From Frigididesulfovibrio sp031551885 (GTDB taxonomy: Bacteria > Desulfobacterota > Desulfovibrionia > Desulfovibrionales > Desulfovibrionaceae), in NCBI GenBank assembly GCA_031551885.1, contig JAVBMX010000035.1:9213-73212 (forward strand): a DNA stretch of 64,000 nt, given 5' to 3'. Shown here in pieces: positions 26,073 through 35,064 of this stretch (the first letter of the stretch is position 1; every line of letters begins with the position of its first letter). The notes below the pieces were generated by a model. The model worked only from the letters and a program-made list of their open reading frames with translations, was not told where the DNA came from and did no database searches. The position numbers and the translations under genes were made by a program.

Positions 26073-27548
26073 ATGGATGTTGTGATGCTTTCACGGCTGC
26101 AATTCGCGGTGGCCGTCTTTTTCCACTTCATCTTCGTGCCGCTCACATTGGGTCTTTCGGTGCTCTTGGCCATTATGGAGACCATCTATGTGCGCACGGG
26201 GAATGAACAGTACAAGCGAATGGCGAAATTTTGGGGGAAACTGTTTTTAATCAACTTCGCCTTGGGGGTGGTCACGGGCATCACCTTGGAGTTCCAATTC
26301 GGAACCAACTGGTCGCGCTATTCGGAGTTCGTGGGGGACGTATTCGGCCCGCTGCTGGCCATTGAGGCCACCGTGGCCTTCTTCCTCGAGTCGACCTTCA
26401 TCGCTGTCTGGCACTTCGGTTGGGACAAAGTCTCCAAGCGGGTGCACCTGTTCGCCATCTGGGCCGTGGCCGTAGCCGGCAACCTGTCGGCCGTGTGGAT
26501 TATCCTGGCCAACGGCTGGATGCAGAACCCCGTCGGCTTCGACATCGTCAACGGCCGGGCCGTGCTCGACGGCATTGAGGGCTTCCTCGCCGCCGTTTCC
26601 AACTCCTTTGCCTGGAGCCAGTTCTTCCACACCATCATCGCCTCCTGGATGCTGGGCGGCTTCTTTGTGCTCGGCGTTTCGGCCTGGCACCTGCGGCGCG
26701 GCGGCAACGTGGACTTCTTCCGGAAGTCCTTCAAACTGGCCGCCGGGTTCACGGCCGTCCTGGCCATAGTCCTGGCCGTGCAGGGCCACCAGCACGGCAT
26801 GGAGGTCGCCAAGACCCAGCCCGCCAAGCTTGCGGCCATGGAGTCCCACTGGGAAACCACCGAAGGCGGCACCCCTCTCTATCTGTTGGTCTGGCCGGAT
26901 GAAGCCAACAAAAAGAACCTTTTCGAGGCCATTCCCCTGCCCGGCATGTTGAGCTTTTTGGCTTACGCCGACTTCAACAAACCGGTTCCCGGCCTGAAGG
27001 ATGCGGCCGCCGCCGACTTCGCGGCTTTTGTCGACATGTGGCGTGACGCGGCCAAAAAAGCCGAGGGCTCTCCGGCGGGCGAAAAGATTTCCGCCATGCT
27101 GGCCGAGTTCGAGAAAGGCCAGGTTTCCGGCGCCACCGCTCCCGGGCATGAGCCCGTGGTCATCGCCAAAGAGGACGCCCTGCCGCCGGTCCTGCTGACC
27201 TTCCTGTCCTTCCGCTTCATGGCGGGCATGGCCGTGGTCTTCATCCTTCTTGGGATCGGGGCCTGGCTGTATCGCGAGCGCATTGAGGAAAAACCCCTCC
27301 TGGCTCGTCTGCTGACCTGGGCCATCCCTCTGCCCTACCTGGCGATCATGGCCGGCTGGATGCTCGCCGAAGTGGGCAGACAACCCTGGATCGTCCATAA
27401 AGTGATGATGACCCACCAGGCGGTTTCTCCCGTGCCCGCCGGCAACGTGGGGCTTTCTCTGGCGGCGTTCATCGCGGTGTACACCCTTTTGGGCGTCATC
27501 GACATCTACCTGCTGCAAAAGTACGCCAAGAAGGGGCCCGCGGCGTAA
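26073..27548 (+). CDS. cydA: Cytochrome bd oxidase subunit I
   Basis: This 491-residue membrane protein binds hemes b558, b595 and d and oxidises quinol while reducing O2. Features include the N-terminal LSRLQFAVAVFFHFIFVPLT with the heme-ligand His, FGTNWSRY, GHQHGMEVAKTQPAK (Q-loop start) and the C-terminal GRQPW motif. The Q-loop is of the short type. In sulfate reducers it serves O2 defence. It is followed by cydB after 24 nt. Confidence 0.96.
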   Translation: MDVVMLSRLQFAVAVFFHFIFVPLTLGLSVLLAIMETIYVRTGNEQYKRMAKFWGKLFLINFALGVVTGITLEFQFGTNWSRYSEFVGDVFGPLLAIEATVAFFLESTFIAVWHFGWDKVSKRVHLFAIWAVAVAGNLSAVWIILANGWMQNPVGFDIVNGRAVLDGIEGFLAAVSNSFAWSQFFHTIIASWMLGGFFVLGVSAWHLRRGGNVDFFRKSFKLAAGFTAVLAIVLAVQGHQHGMEVAKTQPAKLAAMESHWETTEGGTPLYLLVWPDEANKKNLFEAIPLPGMLSFLAYADFNKPVPGLKDAAAADFAAFVDMWRDAAKKAEGSPAGEKISAMLAEFEKGQVSGATAPGHEPVVIAKEDALPPVLLTFLSFRFMAGMAVVFILLGIGAWLYRERIEEKPLLARLLTWAIPLPYLAIMAGWMLAEVGRQPWIVHKVMMTHQAVSPVPAGNVGLSLAAFIAVYTLLGVIDIYLLQKYAKKGPAA

Positions 27549-27572
27549 GCCGGGGTTTTGGAGGATACAAGT

Positions 27573-28622
27573 ATGATCGACTTTTTGAGCTACGAAACAC
27601 TGCAGACCATATGGTTCGTCCTCTGGGGGCTGCTCTGGGCCGTCTACTTCATTCTGGACGGCTTCGACCTGGGCATGGGCACGCTGTTGCCCTTCCTGGC
27701 CAAAAACGATGGTGAACGCCGAATCATGTACAACGCGGCCGGACCCTTTTGGGACGGCAATGAGGTTTGGCTGATCACCGCCGGGGGCGTGACCTTCGCG
27801 GCCTTCCCCAAGGCCTATGCCGTGATGTTCAGCGCCCTGTACGCACCGCTTTTGTTGCTGCTCTTCGCCCTGATTTTTCGGGCCGTGTCCTTCGAGTTCC
27901 GCAACAAGATCGACAACCCGCAATGGCGCGGGCTGTGGGACATCTTCCAGTTCCTCGGCAACTTCGTGCCGGCCCTGCTGCTCGGCGTGGCTTTCGCCAA
28001 CCTCTTCCAGGGCATTCCCATCGACGTTGAAGGCTTCTACCACGGCAACCTGTTTGCCTTGCTGAATCCGTACGGCCTGCTCGGCGGCCTGCTGTTCGTC
28101 TGCATCTTCGCCCTGCACGGGTCCCTGTGGCTGACCATCAAGTCCGACGGGGTCATCCGCGACCGGGCCGTAAGCACGGCCAAGATCGTCTGGGTCGCCG
28201 TGGTCGCCCTGGCCGTGGCCTTCCTGTTCGCCACCAAGCACTACACGGATCTGTACAACAACTACGCCCACATCCCGGTGCTCTGGATCTTCCCGATCCT
28301 GGCCGTGGCCCTGCTGCTGCTCCTGCGCTTCTTCCTCTCGGGGCAAACGCCGATCAAGGCCTTCTTGATCCACGCCGGCTTTATCCTGTGCACCACCTTC
28401 TTCGGGGTGCTCGGCATGTTCCCGCGCCTGATCCCCTCAAACCTCGACCCGGCGGCCTCGATCACCACGGCCATGGCCGCCTCTTCGCCCCTGACCCTGA
28501 GCCTGATGCTCGTGGTCGCCCTGATCTGTGTGCCCATCGTCATCGGCTACCAGTTCTGGGTGTACACCATGTTCTCCGGCAAGGTTTCGAGCGAAGACCT
28601 GGCCTCGGACCACTCGTACTAG
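27573..28622 (+). CDS. cydB: Cytochrome bd oxidase subunit II
   Basis: This 349-residue membrane partner of CydA shows the family start (WFVLWGLLWAVYFILDGFDLG), GPFWDGNEVWLITAGG and FEFRNKIDNPQWRGLWD. The ATG at 27573 is preceded by GGAGG; an in-frame TTG at 27558 overlaps this site and is unlikely. No cydX-like small gene is visible downstream before the R3 module. Confidence 0.96.
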   Translation: MIDFLSYETLQTIWFVLWGLLWAVYFILDGFDLGMGTLLPFLAKNDGERRIMYNAAGPFWDGNEVWLITAGGVTFAAFPKAYAVMFSALYAPLLLLLFALIFRAVSFEFRNKIDNPQWRGLWDIFQFLGNFVPALLLGVAFANLFQGIPIDVEGFYHGNLFALLNPYGLLGGLLFVCIFALHGSLWLTIKSDGVIRDRAVSTAKIVWVAVVALAVAFLFATKHYTDLYNNYAHIPVLWIFPILAVALLLLLRFFLSGQTPIKAFLIHAGFILCTTFFGVLGMFPRLIPSNLDPAASITTAMAASSPLTLSLMLVVALICVPIVIGYQFWVYTMFSGKVSSEDLASDHSY

Positions 28623-28639
28623 GCTCAGGCTCTCTTGAC

Positions 28640-28690
28640 TGGGGCTCCACCCCAGACCCCGGCAGGGGAAATGATTTCCCCTGCACCCCT
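28640..28690 (+). repeat. R3 palindromic module after cydB
   Basis: TGGGGCTCCACCCCA (28640-28654) is followed by the palindrome 28662-28684 (GCAGGGGAAAT...TTTCCCCTGC) and ACCCCT. It begins 17 nt past the cydB stop in the same direction. Confidence 0.85.
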
Positions 28691-28691
28691 T

Positions 28692-28820
28692 AGAGTAGAT
28701 AAACATTAAAAATGTTCATCTACTCTGGTGGACGCGTAAGCGGACACCCGCTTGCGGGCTCGTTCGGAAGCCTGCCGGCAATATGGTTCCATAGACAATT
28801 TCAAAGTGAAATTGTTCTAG
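28692..28820 (+). repeat. Dispersed repeat R1, copy C
   Basis: It starts with a variant hairpin (28692-28726, AGAGTAGAT...ATCTACTCT), followed by GGTGGACGCGTAAGCGGAC, CCCGCTTGCGGGCTCGTTCG and the closing hairpin CAATTTCAAAGTGAAATTG (28796-28814). The stems keep pairing although both arms differ from other copies. Unlike the others it is followed by a terminator rather than a start codon. Confidence 0.9.
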
Positions 28821-28826
28821 ATACAA

Positions 28827-28860
28827 AAAACGCCCTTCGGCTCAAGCCGAGGGGCGTTTT
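28827..28860 (+). terminator. Terminator directly after R1 copy C
   Basis: AAAACGCCCTTCGGC pairs with GCCGAGGGGCGTTTT around a short loop, ending in TTTT-CTCG. It closes transcription before the giant gene. Confidence 0.85.
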
Positions 28861-29075
28861 CTCGTTCTTCTCTCACAAGATCCGTCAACGACACGCCTTC
28901 ATAATCCTTACGAGAGAAGTCATTCATCCACCATATCTTTTATACACTTGTCCAAGAAGCGCAAAACACCAATATAAGTACTTTATCTTTTTATTCGGAG
29001 AAAAAATTTGCCTTTTTTCGCAAAATATATCTTATAGTAAGCAGACTTCTCTTCTCATTTGAAGGGTGGTTGGCT
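28861..29075. other. AT-rich upstream region of the first giant gene
   Basis: This roughly 215-bp stretch is much richer in A/T than its surroundings (for example CAAAATATATCTTATAGTAAG near 29019-29039). TATAGT and TATATC are -10-like, with TTGCCT upstream, but the spacing is not ideal. It probably holds the promoter. Confidence 0.4.
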
Positions 29076-32000
29076 GTGAGCAAAGAATCGTATTATGGGG
29101 GGAATATGCCCATACAACCAATTCCGCAACGTCCCGTGCTTGTTTTGTCCCTGCCCGTATCGGGCACGGTAAATGTGGCCTGCGACAAGGGGAAGAACCT
29201 TGCGCTGACCTTCGATCCCGCCGAGGTTGCCTTCTCGCGTGAGGGCTCGTCGCTGATCATCTCCGAGTGGCAGGGCGGCAAGCTTGCCGTCACCGACTTT
29301 TTCACCGCCAAAGCGGGCGAACTCCCTCTTCTGCTGCTGCCCGACGGAGACACGGTCAACAGCGCCGATTTTTTGGCAAGCCTGAATATCGATACGTCCA
29401 TGGCCGCCGGAACGCCGGCGCCCGGTCCCGACTCGGGCGGCGAAGGAACCTACAGCGACGAATCCGGGTCGCTGCTGAACGGGGTGGAACGCCTGGGAAG
29501 TCTGGGCACGAACACTTGGAGCCAAGCGGCCACGGCGAAGGCAACCGCGAACGCGTCTTCCGCCGTTGCCCGCTCACTTGAAAGCGGTCTGCCCGAAACG
29601 CCGGGCGTTCCGGCGAACGTTCCGGGCAACGGAGGCGACGGCATCGTTTTTTCCGCGCGGGCCGTGCTGTATATGCACGACGAAGGAACCGGGGCCGGGC
29701 AGACGCCTTACTCCGCTCGCTCCGTCACGGCCCGAGCGCTGACCGACAACCTCGGAAACTGGGAAACCGCCGGGCAGACGGCTCAGTCCATAGCGGCGCA
29801 CCCCGACAACCCGCTGGATGTGGGCACCCTCGTTCACTACCAGGAAGACGCGCTCGGCAACATCACCTTTTCCCTGACCTCGGCCGGCCGCGACTGGATG
29901 GCCGCCCACCCCGGCGAAGACATCCGGGCTTACTACACCGTCACGGACGCCGGAGGCGCCTCCTACGTCATGCAGGTGGTCGTTTCCGCCGACGAGGAAT
30001 TCCACTCCCACGACATGGGGGCCGCGCACAACGCGTCGCTTGATTCCGGGGGACTCATTTACGGGGAATGGCACGGCGGTGCGCAAACGGCGGCGACCAC
30101 GCCCTACCTGGTGACGTCCAGCCGACTGGCCGACGAACTCACCTTTACCGGCGACATCGCCGGCGGAGACATCGCGGCCGGAAGCGGCAGCGACACCGTG
30201 AACATCGACGGCGACATGCGCACGACCAGCGTTTTTCTGGGCAACAGGGCAAGCGGCGCGGATACGGACGCGACTCAGGCGGGCGACGTCAACACGCTTT
30301 TCGTCGGCGGCAACCTCGCATCAAGCGCGGTTTACGGCACTGCGGGGACAGATCGGGTCACGGCCGGAACCACCGTCGGCCGGGTCGTTGTGGACGACAC
30401 CACCATCAACACCGGCTCCGGAGCCGGCGACCATGTCGTCGTCAACGGCCGTCTCGGCCTGTTCGACGCGGGCGGCTTGGCCGGAGTCCGCAGCGTCAAT
30501 GCCGTCACGGCAGCGGACGGAGTTGTGGGCATCCACAGCCGGAGCGATTCGCATGCCGTTGTCGCCCAAAGCAAAAACTTGAGCAACCTCGGCGCGGCCA
30601 ACACGGTGGCCAACGAAATCGCCGCGCGGGAAATCCACGTCACGGCCCAGGGGGGGGCGTCCAACAACTATGCCGTGTATGCCCAAGGCAAAAATACCGC
30701 CGATGCCGTCCACAATAAGCTGACCGCCGACACGGTGGAGATCGCCGCTTCCGGTCCCAATGCCGCGGGCCTCTGGGCCGACGGCTTCACGGGCCGCGTC
30801 ACCCAGGGATACAACGAAATCACCGGCGGTACGGTGCGCGTCGCGGTTCAGGGCACCGGCAACACCTATGGGATATACGCGCTGAAGGGGGCCGAAAACC
30901 GTCTGCACGGCGACGCCCCCGGCGCGACTCTTGAGGCTGTCGCCGAAAACGGAACCAACCACGCCATGTTTGCCCAGACCAACGGTAAAAACTTGGTGGA
31001 CGAGTTCACAGATGTGGAAATTTCGGCGGGAGGGGCCGGGCCGCAGACCGCATACGCCCTGTTCGCCACAACCGAAGGGGAAAACCGCATCACCGGGCGG
31101 GGAACCGCTTCCGGCACCGTCACCCTGAACGCCGAAGGGGCCGGCAGAGCCCTGGGCATGCGCACGGACGACGACGGCCGCAATATTGTCGAGCAGGCCG
31201 CCGAAGTGAGCATCGACGCCTACGCCACAGGCGGCGGAACGGCCGACGGGGCGCACGCCATGAGCGCCAATCGCGGCGGCACGGGGGTGCAGAACCTTAT
31301 CCAGGATGCGGGCGTGGTGAACCTGTCGGCCGGCGCGGACACGGGCGGGGGCACCGCAATCGGCATATGGGCCGGAGCCGACGGCGGCACGCCGGCAACG
31401 GCAACGGACGCCGCCAACCAGATCTCCCGGGTCGATGAAGTGAACATCACGGTGAACGGGCAGACCTCAAACCGGGGCATGCAGGCTGAATACGGCTATA
31501 CCAACGCGATAAACGCCGTGACCGGAAAAGTGGGAATAACTGCCGAAAACGGCAGCAGCAACTACGGCCTGCATGCCTCCAGAGTCGGCGCGACAAGCGG
31601 CGGCAGCAACACCATCACCGACGTGGGGGGCGACCTCACCGCCGTCACCCGAGGGACGGGCGTCAACCATTCCCTGCACGCCCAAAACGCCGGCTGGAAC
31701 ATCGTTTCCGGCATCGCCGGGCAAACGACTCTCACGGCCTCGGGCGGAACGGAAAACACCGCCGTCTATGCCGCTTCGGCCGCGCTGAACCGGCTTGATC
31801 TGGAGGGAGACGCGGTCGTATCGGCCACGGGCAACGGCACCGCCAACTACGGCCTGCGTATCGACGGCAGCGGCACGAACGACATCGGAACCGACGGTGC
31901 GCTCACGGTCACGGCCTCGGGCGCGGCCACCCTCAACGCCGCCCTGCATGCGGAAGGGGATGGAGGAGCCAACATGGCCCTGAACATCCTGGGGGCGACA

Positions 32001-34610
32001 GACGCCATCACGCTGACGGCCTCGGGCGGAACCGGCAACTACGCCATGCGCGCCGAGTCCAAGGGCCAGAACAGCATCACCGCTTCTCTCAGCGATCCCG
32101 GCGGCCCACTGACCCTCAACGCCACAGGCGGCGCCGGCTCGACCAACTCGGGCATCAGCTCGGCGGCCAACGGCGGCAACCTGATCACTTACGCGACAAG
32201 CGTCGCGGTCACCGCCACGGGTGGCGCGAACTCCACCAACACGGCCATGGGCATTTCCCAGTCCGGCTTTGAGATGAGCTTCTTCGGGAACAACATCACC
32301 CAGACCCAAGGGCGGGTGGAGCTGACGGCCGCGGGCGGAGCGACCGCCATGGGCATGAATGCGTCCGGTCCCTGGGACGCCATCGCCCGTAACCTCATCG
32401 ACACGGCCGACGAGGTAAAAATTCTGGCTCAAAACGCCACGACCGCCAACACGGGCTTGCTGGCCGACGGCGGCTATGATGTGGAAAACATCCTGAAAAA
32501 TGTTGCGGGCGACGTGACCGTCACGGCATCCGGCGCGGGTGCGACCAATACGGGCATGTCGGCGGCCAACGACGGCCGGAACACCATCGACGCGGACGGC
32601 ACGGTGGAAATCGTCGCCAAGAACGGCATTGTGAACCGAGCCCTGAGCGCCGTGGCCGGAGGGGAAAACGCCGTCACCGCGTATGAGGGCGTCACCCTGA
32701 CGACCTCCGGCGGGGGAACCCGCCACGCCATGTATGCCGACGGCGGGTACAACACCGTCACCGTCACGGGCCCCGACGACGCCGTGGTGAAACTGGCCGG
32801 CGCGATGGAGTCCAAAAACGGCGGAACGAACACCGTCACCACCGCCGGCGGGGACGATCTGGTGACCGTCTCCGGCGCGGCCAAGGGCGTGCGCACCGGG
32901 AGCCCCGGCTTCTACGACTGGTCCAACGTCATCGCCACCGGCGAGGGCGACGACACCGTGGCCGTCACCGGCGGCGGCACCCAAATCGTGGGCCTGCGGG
33001 TGGACCTGGGCAATGGGAACAACCTGTTTGCAAGCTCCGCCGCCGCCTCGCCCATCACCGCCGGCAATCAGCCGTCCCTGAACCCACATCTTTGGGCGGG
33101 CGGGGGCGATCAACACCAGGAATGCGACTTCCGCAGCGGCGACGGCCAAGACACGCTGCTCTTCCACGGCGACCTGCGTTCGGGCACGAGCGTTTCCTCC
33201 GGCGCGGGCGACGACCTGATCGCCGTCAAAGGCACCGTGGGTTCTTCCTCCATCGATGCGGGCTCGGGGGCCAACACCGTGCTCATTACCGGGTCCGCCA
33301 CCTCGGCGCGCTTCACGGCCGGAAGCGGAGACGACACCCTGACAATCGAAGGGGGCGCTTCATACGGAGCCGGAGGCACGATCATCGACCTGGGCGACGG
33401 GCACAACGTAGTGACCATCTCGCACGGCACAGCCGCCAATAAAGAGGCTCTGACCGGCGGTTCGCAACTCGCCACCGGAGCGGGCAAAGACGACATTCGG
33501 CTCATCGGCAACGTCGGCGGCGCGGGCACCAACGCCGACGGCGTCTACAAATCCTCCACCCTGGTGAACACCGGCGCGGGCGACGATCACATTCTGATCG
33601 ACGGCACCGTCACACCCACCGGATTCACGCTTCAGGCCGGGGACGGCGACGATACCCTGGAACTGCTCGCCGCCGACTGGACGGAATTCGAGGCCCGTTA
33701 CAGAGGCTGGATCGACAACGGCGGCCTTGTCGGCGCGAAAGTCGAACACCTCGACGTCTGGGCCGCCCCAGGCACGAACCACACCGACATCCCGGCCTGG
33801 CTGCATACCGCCACGATGGGCGCGGGGGTGTTTCTGAACCTGCACGCGGCCTTGCCCGACATCAGCGCGGCGGTCTATACCGACCCCTTTACCTCCTACC
33901 ACTACGACAATTCGTCCACCGACGTGCTCAACAGCATCGCCTTCGGCAACGGGGACGACAAAATCGGCATTGGCTCCTTCTCCGACGGCCACGTGCTGGC
34001 CCTGGGCAACGGGAACAACGAACTGCGGGTCGCCGGAAACATCGATGCAAGCACCGTGTCGTTCGGGGAGGATCGCGATACCCTCGCCGTCGGCGGCGAC
34101 ATCCAAGGCGCGCTCATCGACCTGAAGGGCGGCAACGACGTCTTCGTTCATCACGGGGCGCAAATGACCGGCGTCACCCTCGACGGCGGGTCCAACGACG
34201 CCGTCGTCCATGCCGCGAACGACGGGGGGGACGCCCGGCTTGGCGACATTCTGGGCTTCGGCGGCAACGCCTTGGGGAACATGGGCATAACCCTCGCATC
34301 CGGGGCCGGCAACACCATCACCGGCTTTGAGACCCTGCTGGCCGACAGCTCCAACGGCACGGCGGACAGCATCCACCTGCACAATCTGCTGGACGCCGCC
34401 CACACGCTGAACACCGGCGGCAACGATATCCAGACCCTGATCATCAGGGGCGATGCCGACGACACCTTCTCGTTCGACGGCCTCAGCGCCGTGCAGGAGG
34501 CACGGGACGTGCACATCGACGGCATGGACGGCTTGTATACGCTCTATTCCGTCGACGACGGCGGGCAAGAACTGCGTGTGTACCTGCAAACCCTTGTGCA
34601 GGCAAACTGA
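29076..34610 (+). CDS. Giant LapA-like adhesin with beta-helix repeats and RTX-type units
   Basis: This protein of about 1844 residues has no signal peptide. GTG 29076 (with AAGGG 9 nt upstream) is taken as start; ATG 29106 (GGGGGG upstream) is an alternative. Residues 1-150 match the start of the 49132-57444 protein: LTFDPAEVAFSREGSSLIIS, the FL-S-L-D motif, an MAAG di-alanine site near residue 110, and LLNGVERLGSLGT. Residues about 430-1270 are tandem units of roughly 25-35 residues with the pattern NxITxxxxVxVxAxGGxxNxxMxA, likely a beta-helix. From about 1280 to 1790 RTX-like units occur: GAGDDLIAVKG, GSGDDTLTIEGG, GAGDDHILIDG, GDGDDTLELL and GNGDDKIGIG. Probably type I secreted and surface-held. 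No transporter genes are near. Confidence 0.8.
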   Translation: MSKESYYGGNMPIQPIPQRPVLVLSLPVSGTVNVACDKGKNLALTFDPAEVAFSREGSSLIISEWQGGKLAVTDFFTAKAGELPLLLLPDGDTVNSADFLASLNIDTSMAAGTPAPGPDSGGEGTYSDESGSLLNGVERLGSLGTNTWSQAATAKATANASSAVARSLESGLPETPGVPANVPGNGGDGIVFSARAVLYMHDEGTGAGQTPYSARSVTARALTDNLGNWETAGQTAQSIAAHPDNPLDVGTLVHYQEDALGNITFSLTSAGRDWMAAHPGEDIRAYYTVTDAGGASYVMQVVVSADEEFHSHDMGAAHNASLDSGGLIYGEWHGGAQTAATTPYLVTSSRLADELTFTGDIAGGDIAAGSGSDTVNIDGDMRTTSVFLGNRASGADTDATQAGDVNTLFVGGNLASSAVYGTAGTDRVTAGTTVGRVVVDDTTINTGSGAGDHVVVNGRLGLFDAGGLAGVRSVNAVTAADGVVGIHSRSDSHAVVAQSKNLSNLGAANTVANEIAAREIHVTAQGGASNNYAVYAQGKNTADAVHNKLTADTVEIAASGPNAAGLWADGFTGRVTQGYNEITGGTVRVAVQGTGNTYGIYALKGAENRLHGDAPGATLEAVAENGTNHAMFAQTNGKNLVDEFTDVEISAGGAGPQTAYALFATTEGENRITGRGTASGTVTLNAEGAGRALGMRTDDDGRNIVEQAAEVSIDAYATGGGTADGAHAMSANRGGTGVQNLIQDAGVVNLSAGADTGGGTAIGIWAGADGGTPATATDAANQISRVDEVNITVNGQTSNRGMQAEYGYTNAINAVTGKVGITAENGSSNYGLHASRVGATSGGSNTITDVGGDLTAVTRGTGVNHSLHAQNAGWNIVSGIAGQTTLTASGGTENTAVYAASAALNRLDLEGDAVVSATGNGTANYGLRIDGSGTNDIGTDGALTVTASGAATLNAALHAEGDGGANMALNILGATDAITLTASGGTGNYAMRAESKGQNSITASLSDPGGPLTLNATGGAGSTNSGISSAANGGNLITYATSVAVTATGGANSTNTAMGISQSGFEMSFFGNNITQTQGRVELTAAGGATAMGMNASGPWDAIARNLIDTADEVKILAQNATTANTGLLADGGYDVENILKNVAGDVTVTASGAGATNTGMSAANDGRNTIDADGTVEIVAKNGIVNRALSAVAGGENAVTAYEGVTLTTSGGGTRHAMYADGGYNTVTVTGPDDAVVKLAGAMESKNGGTNTVTTAGGDDLVTVSGAAKGVRTGSPGFYDWSNVIATGEGDDTVAVTGGGTQIVGLRVDLGNGNNLFASSAAASPITAGNQPSLNPHLWAGGGDQHQECDFRSGDGQDTLLFHGDLRSGTSVSSGAGDDLIAVKGTVGSSSIDAGSGANTVLITGSATSARFTAGSGDDTLTIEGGASYGAGGTIIDLGDGHNVVTISHGTAANKEALTGGSQLATGAGKDDIRLIGNVGGAGTNADGVYKSSTLVNTGAGDDHILIDGTVTPTGFTLQAGDGDDTLELLAADWTEFEARYRGWIDNGGLVGAKVEHLDVWAAPGTNHTDIPAWLHTATMGAGVFLNLHAALPDISAAVYTDPFTSYHYDNSSTDVLNSIAFGNGDDKIGIGSFSDGHVLALGNGNNELRVAGNIDASTVSFGEDRDTLAVGGDIQGALIDLKGGNDVFVHHGAQMTGVTLDGGSNDAVVHAANDGGDARLGDILGFGGNALGNMGITLASGAGNTITGFETLLADSSNGTADSIHLHNLLDAAHTLNTGGNDIQTLIIRGDADDTFSFDGLSAVQEARDVHIDGMDGLYTLYSVDDGGQELRVYLQTLVQAN

Positions 34611-35064
34611 TCCCAAGAGCGGCTCGCCGAGAAGGCCCGAAAGCCTCAAGGAACACGCCGGAAGGCGGGCGAACGTCCGCTTCCCCCCGGAACAACGCGA
34701 ACCGAACGTTCCGGGGTCACAAATCATCGCATGCGGGAAGGCCCTGCCTCTTCGAATGCACGGTATCGGCGGCAGCAATGCCGCCATGGGGGGCCCTGTG
34801 AGGGGAACCGGGAGGAGGTATCCTCCTCCCGGTAGGGGCCTGAGCACTCGCCACCCGCAACGTCACGCGCCGTCCCGCCGGTCACAACAGACCGACGGGA
34901 CGGCGTTTCCTGTTCGACGAAAGGGTTGCAACGCCGCCTTCTCCACCCGACGCCGACCCAAGCCCACCTCTTTTCGGGGGTTATCCGCCTTGCCTTGCCG
35001 CAGGGACAACGCTATCCTTCCGTCCTCGCCCGCCGGCCAAAACCCCCTTACGTCGGAAACCCTC
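34611..35064. other. 454-bp intergenic region with two terminator-like hairpins
   Basis: No gene is seen. ACCGGGAGGAGG-TAT-CCTCCTCCCGGT spans 34807-34833. CGCCGTCCCG (34868-34877) pairs with CGGGACGGCG (34896-34905), followed by TTTCCTGTT, a good terminator. The promoter of the following operon must lie in 34906-35064. Confidence 0.7.
34868..34908 (+). terminator. Terminator before the RNA-repair-like operon
   Basis: A 10-bp GC stem with an additional inner CCGGT/ACCG pairing and a TTT tail lies about 260 nt past the giant-gene stop. Confidence 0.7.

Noticed and set aside
26247..28373. Long minus-strand frame opposite cydAB
   Set aside because: Same reason; CydA and CydB are unmistakable on the plus strand.
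28692..28820. R1 as an insertion sequence
   Set aside because: No transposase frame, no constant terminal inverted repeat and no evident target duplication; structure and position are the conserved features.
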